NCBI GenBank assembly: GCA_017475415.1
Contig: JAFVFM010000101.1
Location: 1-5,530 of the forward strand
DNA from: Solobacterium sp.
Lineage (GTDB): Bacteria; Bacillota_I; Bacilli_A; Erysipelotrichales; Erysipelotrichaceae
Direction: 5' to 3'
DNA: 5,530 nt
Made by a program: the position numbers and the translations under genes. The notes under the pieces were generated by a model. It searched no databases and was not told where the DNA came from. It saw only the letters and a program-made list of their open reading frames with translations. Positions 5,523 through 5,530 of this stretch are shown here, piece by piece (the stretch's first letter is position 1; each line of letters starts with the position of its first letter).

Positions 5523-5530
5523 AAAAAAAA
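5481..5530. other. Aberrant window end: atypical tail plus poly-A
   Basis: From CTG 5481 the PTS frame switches to codons that are rare in the rest of the gene (CTG and CTC in a row, then CCT and GGG), loses the EIIC pattern and stops at TAA 5520-5522, inside the start of a run of ten A's that reaches the window edge. I find no copy of this stretch, or of its reverse complement, elsewhere in the window. A chimeric or low-quality contig end is the simplest reading; the edge of an inserted element is an alternative. Confidence 0.5.

Overview
The window looks like a low-GC Bacillota (Firmicutes) chromosome or contig. Purine-rich Shine-Dalgarno sites, heavy use of TTA for leucine and A/T-ending codons, and the protein families all point there. 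A gut Erysipelotrichia or Lactobacillales-like host would fit, but the sequence does not fix the genus. The left third (about 1-1640) is an accessory region full of small, broken or orphan genes. The right two thirds (about 1670-5480) is a compact sugar-use operon.

Left region. The first 57 bases can be read as the tail of an upstream gene whose stop overlaps the next start (TGATG). Next is a 151-residue nuclease toxin of the HNH/Endo VII superfamily, LHH type (57-512). Overlapping it is a gene for a SMI1/KNR4-type immunity protein (509-922), cut by an in-frame TAA at codon 30. This is a polymorphic toxin and immunity cassette in which the antidote reading frame appears broken while the toxin is intact. 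A small winged-helix fragment (1033-1218) follows. After it come a strong intrinsic terminator, a plausible promoter driving a 45-residue ORF (1412-1549), a short peptide resembling the N-terminus of an ABC-transporter ATPase, and a second terminator hairpin (1641-1666).

Right region. A duplicated CG-centred palindrome (1680-1700) overlaps a promoter with an extended -10 box. Its predicted transcription start falls on the ATG of a LacI-family repressor (scrR-like, 1723-2763), so this mRNA may be leaderless. The repressor overlaps by 17 bases a GH32 beta-fructosidase (sucrose-6-phosphate hydrolase, scrB-like, 2747-4225). After a 28-base gap comes a sucrose-type PTS enzyme IIBC (scrA-like, 4254-5522). 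Together they would import sucrose (or a related beta-fructoside) as its 6-phosphate, cleave it to glucose-6-phosphate and fructose, and repress the operon when substrate is absent.

The PTS gene stops early. Its last 13 codons leave the family pattern and its codon habit, and the window ends in ten A's. This suggests a contig-end artefact or a disruption rather than a natural C-terminus. I see no complete novel system. The most notable points are the interrupted immunity gene, the possible leaderless auto-repressed regulator, the atypical GH32 nucleophile motif and the aberrant PTS end.
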